Shown here one piece after another: positions 26,573 through 35,505 of a DNA stretch of 62,311 nucleotides. This DNA comes from an uncultured Allomuricauda sp. GTDB taxonomy: Bacteria > Bacteroidota > Bacteroidia > Flavobacteriales > Flavobacteriaceae. The translations under genes and the position numbers were made by a program. Below the pieces are notes generated by a model. It saw only the letters and a program-made list of their open reading frames with translations. It had not been told where the DNA came from and searched no databases. The DNA lies in assembly GCF_937884665.1 (NCBI RefSeq), contig NZ_CAKZYF010000122.1:1-62311 (forward strand), in the 5' to 3' direction. How positions within the stretch are numbered: the first letter of the stretch is position 1; each line of letters begins with the position of its first letter.

Positions 26573-26604
26573 AAGCTTCTATGGGATAAAACCTATGGAA
26601 GCTT
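26573..26604 (+). promoter_or_regulatory. Hairpin between rhaD and rhaI
   Basis: A 13-bp stem AAGCTTCTATGGG (26573-26585) / CCTATGGAAGCTT (26592-26604) with two G-U pairs and a 6-nt loop is followed by ATTTTA. The tail is weak for a full terminator. It may act as a leaky attenuator or an mRNA stability element between the aldolase gene and the isomerase, kinase and transporter genes. Confidence 0.5.
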
Positions 26605-26637
26605 ATTTTAATCATAACCGAAGTAAGGTGAAACTAG

Positions 26638-27918
26638 ATGAAGATTACCGATGACCATATAGGAACCACGAATAAGAAACTCAGTGCTTCGCACGAAACA
26701 CGTTTCGATGTTTTGCGCAAAATGCTGACGGATCAAGGCAAAGACGTAAGCGCCATCCTAAAAAAACTGGAAACCTTTCAGGTAGCTATACCCAGTTGGG
26801 CTTTGGGAGCTGGCGGGACCAGGTTTGGCCGTTTCGGATTTAAGGGAGAGCCTAGTAGATTAGAGGAAAAAATTGACGATGTGGGTATTTTGCACAAACT
26901 TACGCAAATGGCAGGTGCAATTTCATTACATATCCCTTGGGATGTGCCTGAAGACTACAATGCTATCAAGGAACTGGCGCAATCACATGATATTGTTTTT
27001 GACGCAATGAATTCCAATACTTTTCAAGACCAAATAGATGCCAAATCCAGCTACAGGTTTGGTTCTTTGTCAAATGTAAGCAAGGTTTCCCGTGACCAGG
27101 CCATTGCACATAATATTGATGTCATCAACATGGGGACCAAATTGGGATCCAAAAGCCTGACCGTTTGGCTGGCAGATGGCAGCAGTTTTCCGGGGCAAGC
27201 CAATTTTCAACAAGCATTACAAAATACAGAGGATAGTCTAAAAACCATTTATAAAGCTTTACCGGATGACTGGAAACTCTTTATCGAATACAAACCCTAT
27301 GAGCCAAATTTCTACAGTACGGTAATACAAGATTGGGGTACATCGTTCATGCTGGCAAATGCTTGTGGCCAAAAAGCCTATACTTTGGTAGATTTGGGGC
27401 ATCACTTACCAAATACCAATATCGAGCAGATAGTATCCACCTTAATGATGAAGGGCAAATTGGGTGGTTTTCATTTTAACGATAGTAAATATGGTGATGA
27501 TGATTTGACCGTGGGCAGTATTAAACCTTACGCGCTATTCCTTATTTTCAACGCTTTGGTCTACGGTATGGAAAATAATCCAAAAAATCCATACCCAGCT
27601 TGGATGATAGATGCAAGCCATAATATAAAAGACCCTCTGGAGGATCTCATTCAGTCCCTTGAGGCTATTCAAGAAGCCTACGCCAAGGCGCTACTTATCG
27701 ATCAAAAAATGTTGGCCGCTGCGCAAGAGGAACAAGATGTGGTCAAATGCCAAGAGCTACTGCAGGATGCCTATCGAACTGATGTACGACCTCTATTGGA
27801 AAAGGCTAGATTGCACAAAGGTGGCGCCATAAGACCAATAGAAGCCTATCGGGACCTAAAAATAAGAGCACATTTAATATCGGAACGAGGTGAAAATTCC
27901 ACAGCTTCCGGTTTATGA
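26638..27918 (+). CDS. rhaI: L-rhamnose isomerase, RhaI type
   Basis: A 426-residue TIM-barrel protein of the Pseudomonas stutzeri RhaI type. Landmarks are FQVAIPSWALGAGGTRFGRF near residue 50, HIPWDV, the metal-site region FIEYKPYEPNFY, VDLGHHLPNTNIE and GGFHFNDSKYGDDDL. It converts L-rhamnose to L-rhamnulose in the cytoplasm, a step before the FGGY kinase 9 nt downstream. This family can be broad on deoxy and rare sugars, but the bifunctional aldolase next door fits rhamnose best. Confidence 0.9.
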   Translation: MKITDDHIGTTNKKLSASHETRFDVLRKMLTDQGKDVSAILKKLETFQVAIPSWALGAGGTRFGRFGFKGEPSRLEEKIDDVGILHKLTQMAGAISLHIPWDVPEDYNAIKELAQSHDIVFDAMNSNTFQDQIDAKSSYRFGSLSNVSKVSRDQAIAHNIDVINMGTKLGSKSLTVWLADGSSFPGQANFQQALQNTEDSLKTIYKALPDDWKLFIEYKPYEPNFYSTVIQDWGTSFMLANACGQKAYTLVDLGHHLPNTNIEQIVSTLMMKGKLGGFHFNDSKYGDDDLTVGSIKPYALFLIFNALVYGMENNPKNPYPAWMIDASHNIKDPLEDLIQSLEAIQEAYAKALLIDQKMLAAAQEEQDVVKCQELLQDAYRTDVRPLLEKARLHKGGAIRPIEAYRDLKIRAHLISERGENSTASGL

Positions 27919-27927
27919 AGAATTGAG

Positions 27928-29301
27928 ATGAAGGAGGAAGTCACTGCCATATTCGACATTGGTAAAACCAATAAAAAGTTCTTCCTGTTTAATGCGGATT
28001 TTGAAGAAGTATATCGCGAATATGCCTCTTTTGAACTCATCAAAGATGAAGATGGCCATCCCACAGAGGATTTAGCGGTTCTACAGTCTTGGATGAAGGA
28101 GGTGTTTGAACGAATATTAAAGACCAAAAAGCACAACATTACGGCGATAAACTTTTCAACCTATGGAGCTAGTTTTGTGCATTTAGATAAGTTTGGAAAA
28201 GTGCTCACCCCTTTATACAATTATACCAAACCTTTGGATGGTACACTGACCGATCAGTTTTATGATACGTACGGTCCGTATCGGGAATTTGCTAAAGTGA
28301 CCGGTTCATTGAATGATGGAATGCTCAATTCTGGTCTTCAGCTCTATTGGCTGAAACATGCTAAACCCAACATTTTTGGGAAGATTAAATATTCGCTTCA
28401 CTTGCCCCAGTATTTGAGCTATATTTTTACGGGAATCCCACTAAGTGAATACACTAGCATCGGCTGTCATACCGCCTTGTGGGATTATTCCAAAAAGGAC
28501 TACCACTCCTGGGTTTACAAGGAAGAAATCCACAAGAATCTACCGCGTATTGTTTCCACCGAAACAAGTATAAATATGAATTTCAATGGTAAACGCATCA
28601 AAATTGGTGTTGGAATCCATGACAGTTCTGCTGCACTTTTACCTTATGTTCGGAGCATCAAAAAGAAGTTTATTTTGGTATCCACAGGAACATGGAGCAT
28701 TGCCCTGAATCCATTTTCTAGAGGAACCCTTACGGATGAAGATATTCGAAAAGACTGTATCAATTACATGCGCATCAACGGTAAACCGGTAAAGGCCAGC
28801 CGTATCTTTTTAGGTAATGAATATGGCATTCAGGTAAAGAAGTTGGCCCAGCATTTCAAGGTAGCCGAAGACTATCACAAGACCGTCAAATTTGATTTTG
28901 ATACGTTCTTTGACATTATCAAGGATTTTGAATATTGCTTTCGTTGGGAAAGCATAACTGATGCTAATATGCCGAAGAAAACCCATTTTACCTATCATAA
29001 ATTCGAGCATGCCTATCATCAATTAATGACAGAGCTGGTTTTACTTCAAGTAGAGAATATCAAAATTGCCACAGGAGGGGACGAGATAGACAAACTCTAC
29101 ATTGATGGAGGTTTTAGTGATAATGATGTCTATTTAAAATTGGTTTCTCATTATCTCAGAAATATGGAACTGCGCACAACAGATTCCTCGTTGGGCTCTG
29201 CAATGGGTGCCGCTATGGCTATTTCCGATAACAAACTCAACTCAAAATTCTTACGAAAGAACTATTCCTTAAAAAAACATGTCCCGTTTATGATAAAGTA
29301 A
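27928..29301 (+). CDS. FGGY-family carbohydrate kinase, probable rhamnulokinase
   Basis: A 457-residue protein with the FGGY N-terminal phosphate motif (IFDIGKTNKKFFLF, about 7-20), a central VSTGTWSIALNPF block (about 250) and the C-terminal IDGGFSDNDVYLKL and SSLGSAMGAAMAI blocks. Its place between L-rhamnose isomerase and the lactate dehydrogenase gene, with 9 and 6 nt gaps, makes L-rhamnulose the natural substrate. Specificity is from context; the sequence alone fits only the FGGY superfamily. Confidence 0.85.
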   Translation: MKEEVTAIFDIGKTNKKFFLFNADFEEVYREYASFELIKDEDGHPTEDLAVLQSWMKEVFERILKTKKHNITAINFSTYGASFVHLDKFGKVLTPLYNYTKPLDGTLTDQFYDTYGPYREFAKVTGSLNDGMLNSGLQLYWLKHAKPNIFGKIKYSLHLPQYLSYIFTGIPLSEYTSIGCHTALWDYSKKDYHSWVYKEEIHKNLPRIVSTETSINMNFNGKRIKIGVGIHDSSAALLPYVRSIKKKFILVSTGTWSIALNPFSRGTLTDEDIRKDCINYMRINGKPVKASRIFLGNEYGIQVKKLAQHFKVAEDYHKTVKFDFDTFFDIIKDFEYCFRWESITDANMPKKTHFTYHKFEHAYHQLMTELVLLQVENIKIATGGDEIDKLYIDGGFSDNDVYLKLVSHYLRNMELRTTDSSLGSAMGAAMAISDNKLNSKFLRKNYSLKKHVPFMIK

Positions 29302-29307
29302 CGCACT

Positions 29308-30459
29308 ATGGCCAAAGCATTCAATCCAAAATATCCTTCCACATACGATTTAAGAACAAGAGCCAAAAAACGGATTCCGAAATTTGCTTTTGAATATTTG
29401 GATGGCGGATGCAATGAAGATGTCAGTATTTCCAGGAATACAGAAGAAATTAGAAAAGTCCAATTACAGCCAAGATACCTGCGCAATCGAGGTATAAGCG
29501 CTACCAAGACCAAGGTTTTGGGAATGGAGTTCGACACTCCTTTTGGTATTGCCCCCGTCGGACTTCAGGGATTGATGTGGCCCAATTCTCCAGAAATATT
29601 GGCCAAGGCTGCGTTCAAACACAACATCCCTTTTATACTGAGTACGGTAACCACAACGAATATTGAACGCGCCAGCGAGTTGACAGAGGGTAAAGCTTGG
29701 TTTCAGTTGTATAATCCGGCCCAGGATGAATTGCGAAATGCTATTATTGACCGAGCGGCGGCAGCGGAATGTCCGGTTTTAGTGTTGCTGTGCGATGTGC
29801 CGACTTTTGGCTACCGGCCAAGAGATATCAGAAATGGTCTGGCCCTGCCACCGAAAATGTCAGTAGCCAACATCCTTCAGATATTGGGCAAGCCAACATG
29901 GGCCATTAACACCTTGAAACACGGCCAGCCCACCTTTGAAACATTACGCCCGTATACCCCAGAGGGCCTAAACCTCAAACAGCTCGGTCAGTTTATGGAC
30001 AAGACCTTTTCAGGCCGTTTGAACGAAGAACGTATCAAACCGATTCGTGATAAGTGGAAAGGCAAATTGGTGCTCAAAGGAGTTGCGTCTCTACAAGATA
30101 CCGAAGATGCCATACGGTTTGGGTTTGATGGCATTATTGTTTCCAATCACGGGGGTAGACAACTAGATGCCGCCGAATCAACAATTAGCTCTTTGACTGA
30201 AATCGCTGCCAAATACGGTAATCAAATTGAGGTCATGATGGACAGTGGTCTACGTTCTGGTCCTGATATCGCTAGAGTCATGGCGTCAGGAGCCAAATTT
30301 ACCTTTATGGGGCGACCGTTTCTTTATGGATGTGGAGCTTTGGGGAAACAGGGTGGCGACCATACCATAACGATGCTGAAAACACAATTTAAACAGGTGA
30401 TGGACCAACTGTGTTGCGAGCGCGTTGAGGACCTTCCAAATCACCTCATAATCAATTAA
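29308..30459 (+). CDS. FMN-dependent alpha-hydroxy-acid dehydrogenase (L-lactate type)
   Basis: A 383-residue protein of the LldD/glycolate oxidase family. It has the N-terminal RAKKRIPKFAFEYLDGGCNEDVSISRN, the FMN-site APVGLQGLMWPNS, and the catalytic IVSNHGGRQLD with His281 and Arg284, followed by a DSGLRSGPDIARVMASGA phosphate-binding block. It would oxidise the L-lactate made by the rhaD dehydrogenase domain to pyruvate and pass electrons to quinone or oxygen. Its place inside the operon makes the pathway complete from rhamnose to central metabolism. Confidence 0.88.
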   Translation: MAKAFNPKYPSTYDLRTRAKKRIPKFAFEYLDGGCNEDVSISRNTEEIRKVQLQPRYLRNRGISATKTKVLGMEFDTPFGIAPVGLQGLMWPNSPEILAKAAFKHNIPFILSTVTTTNIERASELTEGKAWFQLYNPAQDELRNAIIDRAAAAECPVLVLLCDVPTFGYRPRDIRNGLALPPKMSVANILQILGKPTWAINTLKHGQPTFETLRPYTPEGLNLKQLGQFMDKTFSGRLNEERIKPIRDKWKGKLVLKGVASLQDTEDAIRFGFDGIIVSNHGGRQLDAAESTISSLTEIAAKYGNQIEVMMDSGLRSGPDIARVMASGAKFTFMGRPFLYGCGALGKQGGDHTITMLKTQFKQVMDQLCCERVEDLPNHLIIN

Positions 30460-30470
30460 AACAACCAAAA

Positions 30471-31880
30471 ATGAGCAAATACCCAGATGGATATGAAGTT
30501 GTGGAAGAACTGGTTGACGGAGAATTTGAAAGAGAACCCGTTCCCAAATCCAAACTAAAAAGCTGGAAGAGCTTTTTGGGAATGTATGCTGGTGAGCATG
30601 CTGCAGGTACTGAATTCATGATAGGCCCCTTGTTTTTGACAGCTGGGGTCAGTGCCTTCGATTTGATTTTAGGACTTTTTATTGGAAATCTACTTGCTGT
30701 TTTAAGCTGGCGTTTCCTGACTGCTAAAATTGCAGTGGCCAATAGGTTGACCCTTTATTATCAACTCGAAAAAATATGTGGTAAGAACCTAGTAACGGGC
30801 TACAATCTGGCCAACGGCATCTTGTTTTGTTTTCTCGCAGGCGCCATGATTACCGTTTCAGCAACTGCAGTGGGTATACCTTTTAATATGGAAATGCCCA
30901 AACTTACAGATACGCTCCCGAACGGCCCAACATGGATCATCATAGTAATCATTTTAGGGACGGTCATTTCTTTGATTGCTTCAAAAGGATACGATACGGT
31001 CTCAAAGGCCGCCAATTGGATGTCGCCGATCATTGTTTTGGCCTTTGTGGCTTGTGGTTTCGTTGCTCTGAACCAGCTTGATGTAAAAAACTTTGCTGAT
31101 TTTTGGAATATTTGGGGGGAAGGTTCAGCACCATTTCCCGGCCAAATAAAATTTACCTTTTGGCATGTGGTCATCTGGTCTTGGTTTGCTAATGCGGCCA
31201 TGCATATTGGCATGTCTGACTTGTCAGTTTTTAGATTTGCGAAAAAATCGAGTGCCGGTTGGACAACCGCTGCAGGAATGTATGTAGGGCATTACATGGC
31301 GTGGATTGCTGCTGCGCTGCTCTATGCCGTTTACTTGAAATCTTCCGAAGCACAGGCCTTTTTATCCAATGGGGAAGCTCCTCCTGTAGCACCGGGTCCT
31401 TTGGCCAACAATGCCATTGGTGTCTTCGGTATTATAACAGTGGTCTTGGCAGGATGGACCACGGCCAATCCCACTATTTACAGGGCAGGACTTGCCTTTC
31501 AGGCCATCATACCCAAAGTTTCCACTTTTTGGGTAACCATTATTGCAGGTACCATTGCCACAATTGCTGGTTTATTTCCAGCATTCGCCATGAAGTTATT
31601 GGGATTTGTCGCTTTATACGGATTTATTTTGGCGCCCTTTGGGGCTGTTATTGTCTTTGAACACTTTTTTCATAAAAAGGCCGGGATTATAAAAAACTAC
31701 GCAGAAAGGACCAATATAAAATTCAACAATGCGGTATTTCTAGCCTGGGCTATAAGTTTTGGGCTCTTCTATTTTATATCGTTGCAATTTGACGTTTTCC
31801 TGTCGTTCGTAACCTTACCTGCCTGGCTACTTTGTGGCTTTCTTTTTTTGGTCTTCAGCAAAAGATTACAAAAAAAGTAA
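30471..31880 (+). CDS. NCS1-family permease (purine/cytosine permease-like)
   Basis: A 469-residue membrane protein with about 12 hydrophobic spans. The N-terminal KSWKSFLGMYAGEHAAGTEFMIGP and the FANAAMHIGMSDLSVFRF segment fit the NCS1 (cytosine/allantoin/hydantoin) superfamily. It starts 11 nt after the lactate-dehydrogenase-type gene, so it is the last gene of the rhamnose operon. By position it would import L-rhamnose, or move lactate or another intermediate; such substrates are not established for NCS1 carriers. Fold assignment is good, substrate unknown. Confidence 0.8.
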   Translation: MSKYPDGYEVVEELVDGEFEREPVPKSKLKSWKSFLGMYAGEHAAGTEFMIGPLFLTAGVSAFDLILGLFIGNLLAVLSWRFLTAKIAVANRLTLYYQLEKICGKNLVTGYNLANGILFCFLAGAMITVSATAVGIPFNMEMPKLTDTLPNGPTWIIIVIILGTVISLIASKGYDTVSKAANWMSPIIVLAFVACGFVALNQLDVKNFADFWNIWGEGSAPFPGQIKFTFWHVVIWSWFANAAMHIGMSDLSVFRFAKKSSAGWTTAAGMYVGHYMAWIAAALLYAVYLKSSEAQAFLSNGEAPPVAPGPLANNAIGVFGIITVVLAGWTTANPTIYRAGLAFQAIIPKVSTFWVTIIAGTIATIAGLFPAFAMKLLGFVALYGFILAPFGAVIVFEHFFHKKAGIIKNYAERTNIKFNNAVFLAWAISFGLFYFISLQFDVFLSFVTLPAWLLCGFLFLVFSKRLQKK

Positions 31881-31964
31881 ATAAAGATATTTATGAAGCT
31901 TCATAAGCTAATACATGCCAAGGAACTTGAAATTAATTATATAAACCCAAAACTGAGTTTCATT

Positions 31965-31988
31965 AGGACGGCGCAATCGTCCTGTTTT
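31965..31988 (+). terminator. Possible terminator of the rhamnose operon
   Basis: The 6-bp stem AGGACG/CGTCCT (31965-31970/31978-31983) with a 7-nt loop is followed by GTTTTAT. It is short and the T run is interrupted, but the position, 84 nt after the last gene of the operon, fits. Confidence 0.4.
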
Positions 31989-32108
31989 ATGGTTTTGGTA
32001 GTGCCGGCCTTATTTGGATGGTCAAAGCGTACCCGAAAACTGGATTTTTCGGTACAACAAGCTTGCCGATAAGTAGAGCAGGCTTTTACAAATATGAGAA
32101 TGTAAATT

Positions 32109-32213
32109 ATGGAAATAGAACAAACCCACTTTAACCATAAAAATGGTAAGCGGATAGCAGATTCAGAAATTGAAGAAGACTTTTTTGAGCTGAAAAGCCA
32201 TGATTTGGATTAA
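32109..32213 (+). CDS. Possible 34-residue small protein
   Basis: An ATG with 34 codons, acidic and rich in Glu/Asp at the C-terminus (SEIEEDFFELKSHDLD). It has no good ribosome-binding site and no recognised family. It is listed only because it is the one plausible small frame between NCS1 and kdgK; it could equally be chance. Confidence 0.2.
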   Translation: MEIEQTHFNHKNGKRIADSEIEEDFFELKSHDLD

Positions 32214-32321
32214 AATTGAACAATACTACTCCATTAATGAACCTTGAATCTCTTTTATGGCAGTATTTTGACAGCATTAAAAAAAGAACTTAAAACCAAT
32301 ACTTAACAATAAAGATGTTTT

Positions 32322-33368
32322 ATGAAGAAAGTAGTCACTTTTGGAGAGATAATGCTTAGACTGGCACCCCCAGGATTTCTGAGGTTTTCGCAGACAAACA
32401 GTTTTGATGTCGTCTATGGCGGTGGCGAATCTAATGTTGCCGTTTCCCTTGCAAACTATGGTGTTCCTGTAGATTTTGTAACCCGACTACCAAATAATGA
32501 CATCGGTCAATGCGCGCTTATGGAAATGCGAAAGAGGGGCGTAGGTACGGATAAAATTGTCTATGGTGGCGACCGATTGGGAATTTACTTTTTGGAGACC
32601 GGTGCGGTATCTAGAGGTTCAAAAGTGGTTTATGATAGGGCGCATTCGGCCATTGCCAAAATCCAGCCAGGCATGATCGATTGGGACAGCGTGTTCAAAG
32701 GCGTGGAATGGTTTCATTGGACGGGCATTACCCCAGCCATATCCCAAGGTGCCGCCGATGCTTGCCTAGAGGCCGTAAAAGTGGCTGAAAGCAAAGGGGT
32801 CATCATTTCAACAGATTTGAATTATAGGGCAAAACTGTGGAAATATTGCGATGCTGCCAAACGTGAGAACATAATGGCAGAACTTACGTCCTACTGTGAT
32901 ATTGTATTGGGTAACGAAGAGGATGCCGAAAAACATTTTGGTATACATCCCAAAGGGCTGGATGTACATAAAGACGGGGCCAACATAAAGGCAGAAGCTT
33001 TTTTATCGGTCTGCAAACAAATGATGGAACGCTTTCCAAAGGCAAAAAAAGTAATAACCACCCTTAGAGGGTCTATATCGGCCTCCCATAATACATGGGC
33101 CGGAGTGCTCTGGGATGGAGAAAAAATGTACGAGACAAGGCAGTATCAGATTACCCATATCGTAGACCGTGTCGGTGGAGGGGATTCCTTCATGGGCGGA
33201 CTTATTTACGGGCTTTTAAAGTATCCTGAAGACGCCCAGAACGCATTGGATTTTGCTGTAGCTGCCTCCTGCTTAAAACATACCATTAAAGGCGATGCCA
33301 ACTTGGTAATGGTGGATGAAGTCGAAAAACTTATGGGAGGGGACGCCTCCGGGCGGGTAGCGCGATAA
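32322..33368 (+). CDS. kdgK: 2-dehydro-3-deoxygluconate kinase (PfkB family)
   Basis: A 348-residue ribokinase-type kinase. It begins KKVVTFGEIMLRLAPPGFLRFSQ, has the substrate-binding YGGGESNVAVSLANYG near residue 30, and the anion-hole/catalytic VDRVGGGDSFMGG with Asp288. It phosphorylates KDG to KDPG with ATP. It is followed 35 nt later by the KDPG aldolase gene and then by uxaC, so it is the common end point for glucuronate and unsaturated uronate coming from this cluster. Confidence 0.9.
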   Translation: MKKVVTFGEIMLRLAPPGFLRFSQTNSFDVVYGGGESNVAVSLANYGVPVDFVTRLPNNDIGQCALMEMRKRGVGTDKIVYGGDRLGIYFLETGAVSRGSKVVYDRAHSAIAKIQPGMIDWDSVFKGVEWFHWTGITPAISQGAADACLEAVKVAESKGVIISTDLNYRAKLWKYCDAAKRENIMAELTSYCDIVLGNEEDAEKHFGIHPKGLDVHKDGANIKAEAFLSVCKQMMERFPKAKKVITTLRGSISASHNTWAGVLWDGEKMYETRQYQITHIVDRVGGGDSFMGGLIYGLLKYPEDAQNALDFAVAASCLKHTIKGDANLVMVDEVEKLMGGDASGRVAR

Positions 33369-33403
33369 CAACCTAAAAAGGAATAAAACATTAATTTCAA
33401 TAC

Positions 33404-34072
33404 ATGGCACAATATTCAAGGATAGAAGTGGCAACAGTCATGAAGGAAACGGGCATGGTGCCCCTTTTCTATCATCCCGATGTGGAATTGGGAAAAAACG
33501 TACTCGCCGCCTGTTACGAAGGTGGGGCACGTTTAATGGAATTTACCGCTAGGGGCGATTTTTCCTTTGAGGTATTTCAGGAACTGAACAAGTTTGCCAT
33601 TAAAGAATTGCCCGGAATGATTATGGGTGTAGGTTCCATTACTGATGCAGGGGCGGCCTCTTTGTTCATGCAGATGGGCGCTAATTTTGTCGTGACCCCA
33701 ACTCTTCGGGAAGATATCACCGTAGTCTGTAATAGAAGAAAGGTGCTGTGGTCGCCCGGTTGCGGTTCCCTGACCGAAATAAATAGGGCCGAGGAACTTG
33801 GCTGCGAGATTGTCAAACTGTTTCCAGGATCTACCTACGGACCTGGTTTTGTAAAGGCCATCAAAGGTCCGCAGCCGTGGACAAACATCATGCCCACGGG
33901 CGGGGTAAGTACCGAAGAAGCAAACCTAAGGGGCTGGTTCGATGCCGGTGTGACCTGCGTAGGTATGGGTTCCAAACTCATAAGCAAAGAGGTTTTGACC
34001 AATAAAGATTTTGAAGGTCTTAATAAAAAGGTCGCAAAAACCTTAAAATTGATTAAAGAAATCAGGTCATAA
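33404..34072 (+). CDS. eda: KDPG aldolase (2-keto-4-hydroxyglutarate/KDPG aldolase)
   Basis: A 222-residue class I aldolase. It shows MGVGSITDAGAASLFMQMGANFVVTP, WSPGCGSLTEINRAEELG and the Schiff-base Lys region CEIVKLFPGSTYGPGFVKAIKGP, followed by MPTGGVSTEE. It cleaves KDPG to pyruvate and glyceraldehyde 3-phosphate. Its place between kdgK and uxaC gives the last step of the uronate route. Confidence 0.9.
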   Translation: MAQYSRIEVATVMKETGMVPLFYHPDVELGKNVLAACYEGGARLMEFTARGDFSFEVFQELNKFAIKELPGMIMGVGSITDAGAASLFMQMGANFVVTPTLREDITVVCNRRKVLWSPGCGSLTEINRAEELGCEIVKLFPGSTYGPGFVKAIKGPQPWTNIMPTGGVSTEEANLRGWFDAGVTCVGMGSKLISKEVLTNKDFEGLNKKVAKTLKLIKEIRS

Positions 34073-34085
34073 AACAACATATTCC

Positions 34086-35483
34086 ATGAGTTTCATTAGT
34101 GAAGATTTCTTATTGCAAACCGATTTTGCAAAAAAGTTGTACCACGATTACGCGGCTGATTTGCCAATATTGGACTATCACAACCATTTGCCCCCATATG
34201 AAATTGCCCAAAACCGAGTGTTTGCGAACATCAGTCAAGTATGGTTGGCAGGAGATCATTATAAATGGCGGGCAATGCGCGCTTTTGGTATCAATGAAAA
34301 ATATATTACCGGTAATGCTCCGGACAAGGAGAAGTTCGTCAAATGGGCCGAAACCGTACCCTACACTGTTAGAAATCCTTTATACCACTGGACCCATCTT
34401 GAACTTAAAAGATATTTCGATATTGATGAACTGCTCACCGTTCAAAATGCAGAGAAGATTTATGAACTTACCTCGGCGAAACTTCAGGAACCCTCGCATC
34501 ATACTTTAGGACTTCTTTTACAAAAGAAGGTGGAATTTTTATGTACTACGGATGATCCGACCGATACCTTAGAATATCACAAGCAAATTGCCGATAAGAA
34601 AATAAGCCCCAGAACATATCCCACATTCCGTCCAGATAAGGTCTACGCCGTCGAAGATTCCGCGTCCTACTCCCAATTTTTGGACTCCCTATCGGCGGTC
34701 ACCAAAATGGAAATCAAGACCTACGATGATTTTATTGCAGCCTTGGAAAATAGGGTCAACTACTTTCACGAGTCGGGATGCAGACTTGCTGACCATGGTC
34801 TTGAGCAACTCTATTATTTTGGTACAACAGATTCTACCTGTGATACCATTTTCAGCAAGGTAAAGTCGGCTAAGGTACTGTCCCATGAGGAGATTCAAGT
34901 ATTTAAATACAAGACACTGCTACTATTGTGTAGAATGTACCATAAAAGAGGTTGGGTGCAACAATTTCATTTGGGCTCGATCAGGAACAACAATACACGA
35001 TTACTGAACGAACTCGGACCGGATACTGGATTCGATTCCATCGGTGATTTTTCGCAGGCACGGGGACTTAGCAGCTTTTTAAACAACTTGGATAGCACGG
35101 ACCAATTGACCAAAACGATTCTTTATAACCTTAATCCTGCGGATAATGAAGTATTCGCCACGATGGCCGGAAATTTTAACGATGGTACCGTTCGGGGCAA
35201 AGTGCAGTATGGTTCCGCTTGGTGGTTTTTAGACCAAAAAGAGGGTATGGAAAAACAGTTGAATACGCTGTCGAACATGGGATTGTTAAGTTGTTTTGTG
35301 GGCATGTTGACCGATTCCAGGAGTTTTTTATCCTTTCCAAGGCATGAATATTTCAGACGTATCCTTTGTAACTTAATAGGTAAGGACGTTGTTCATGGAG
35401 AACTTCCTGCAGATGAAAAATGGTTGGGTAAAATTGTGGCTGATATATGTTACAATAACGCCAAAAACTACTTCGGATTGTAA
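34086..35483 (+). CDS. uxaC: Glucuronate isomerase
   Basis: A 465-residue amidohydrolase-fold protein of normal UxaC length. It has the metal-site LPILDYHNHLPPYEIA (about 25-40), LCTTDDPTDTLEYH, the HLGSIRNNN block and the conserved ending region SFLSFPRHEYFRRILCNLIG. It converts D-glucuronate to D-fructuronate (or galacturonate to tagaturonate). The next enzymes, the UxuB-type reductase and UxuA, are in the convergent operon and choose the glucuronate branch. Confidence 0.93.
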   Translation: MSFISEDFLLQTDFAKKLYHDYAADLPILDYHNHLPPYEIAQNRVFANISQVWLAGDHYKWRAMRAFGINEKYITGNAPDKEKFVKWAETVPYTVRNPLYHWTHLELKRYFDIDELLTVQNAEKIYELTSAKLQEPSHHTLGLLLQKKVEFLCTTDDPTDTLEYHKQIADKKISPRTYPTFRPDKVYAVEDSASYSQFLDSLSAVTKMEIKTYDDFIAALENRVNYFHESGCRLADHGLEQLYYFGTTDSTCDTIFSKVKSAKVLSHEEIQVFKYKTLLLLCRMYHKRGWVQQFHLGSIRNNNTRLLNELGPDTGFDSIGDFSQARGLSSFLNNLDSTDQLTKTILYNLNPADNEVFATMAGNFNDGTVRGKVQYGSAWWFLDQKEGMEKQLNTLSNMGLLSCFVGMLTDSRSFLSFPRHEYFRRILCNLIGKDVVHGELPADEKWLGKIVADICYNNAKNYFGL

Positions 35484-35505
35484 AAACGGTTACAGCGGTA
35501 AAAAG

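Larger units (their letters stand above)
31881..32321. other. 441-nt region between the rhamnose and uronate units
   Basis: It holds a 16-nt perfect palindrome TTATGAAGCTTCATAA (31891-31906), a possible terminator (31965-31988) and two short open frames. The 59-codon frame (31893-32072) spans the terminator and is not credible. The 34-codon frame (32109-32213) starts MEIEQTHFNHKNGKR and is acidic. Neither has a recognisable homolog in my knowledge. The promoter of the kdgK operon is expected in the last 100 nt. Confidence 0.45.

Noticed and set aside
31893..32072. 59-codon frame after the NCS1 gene
   Set aside because: It runs through a terminator-like hairpin and has no recognisable features.
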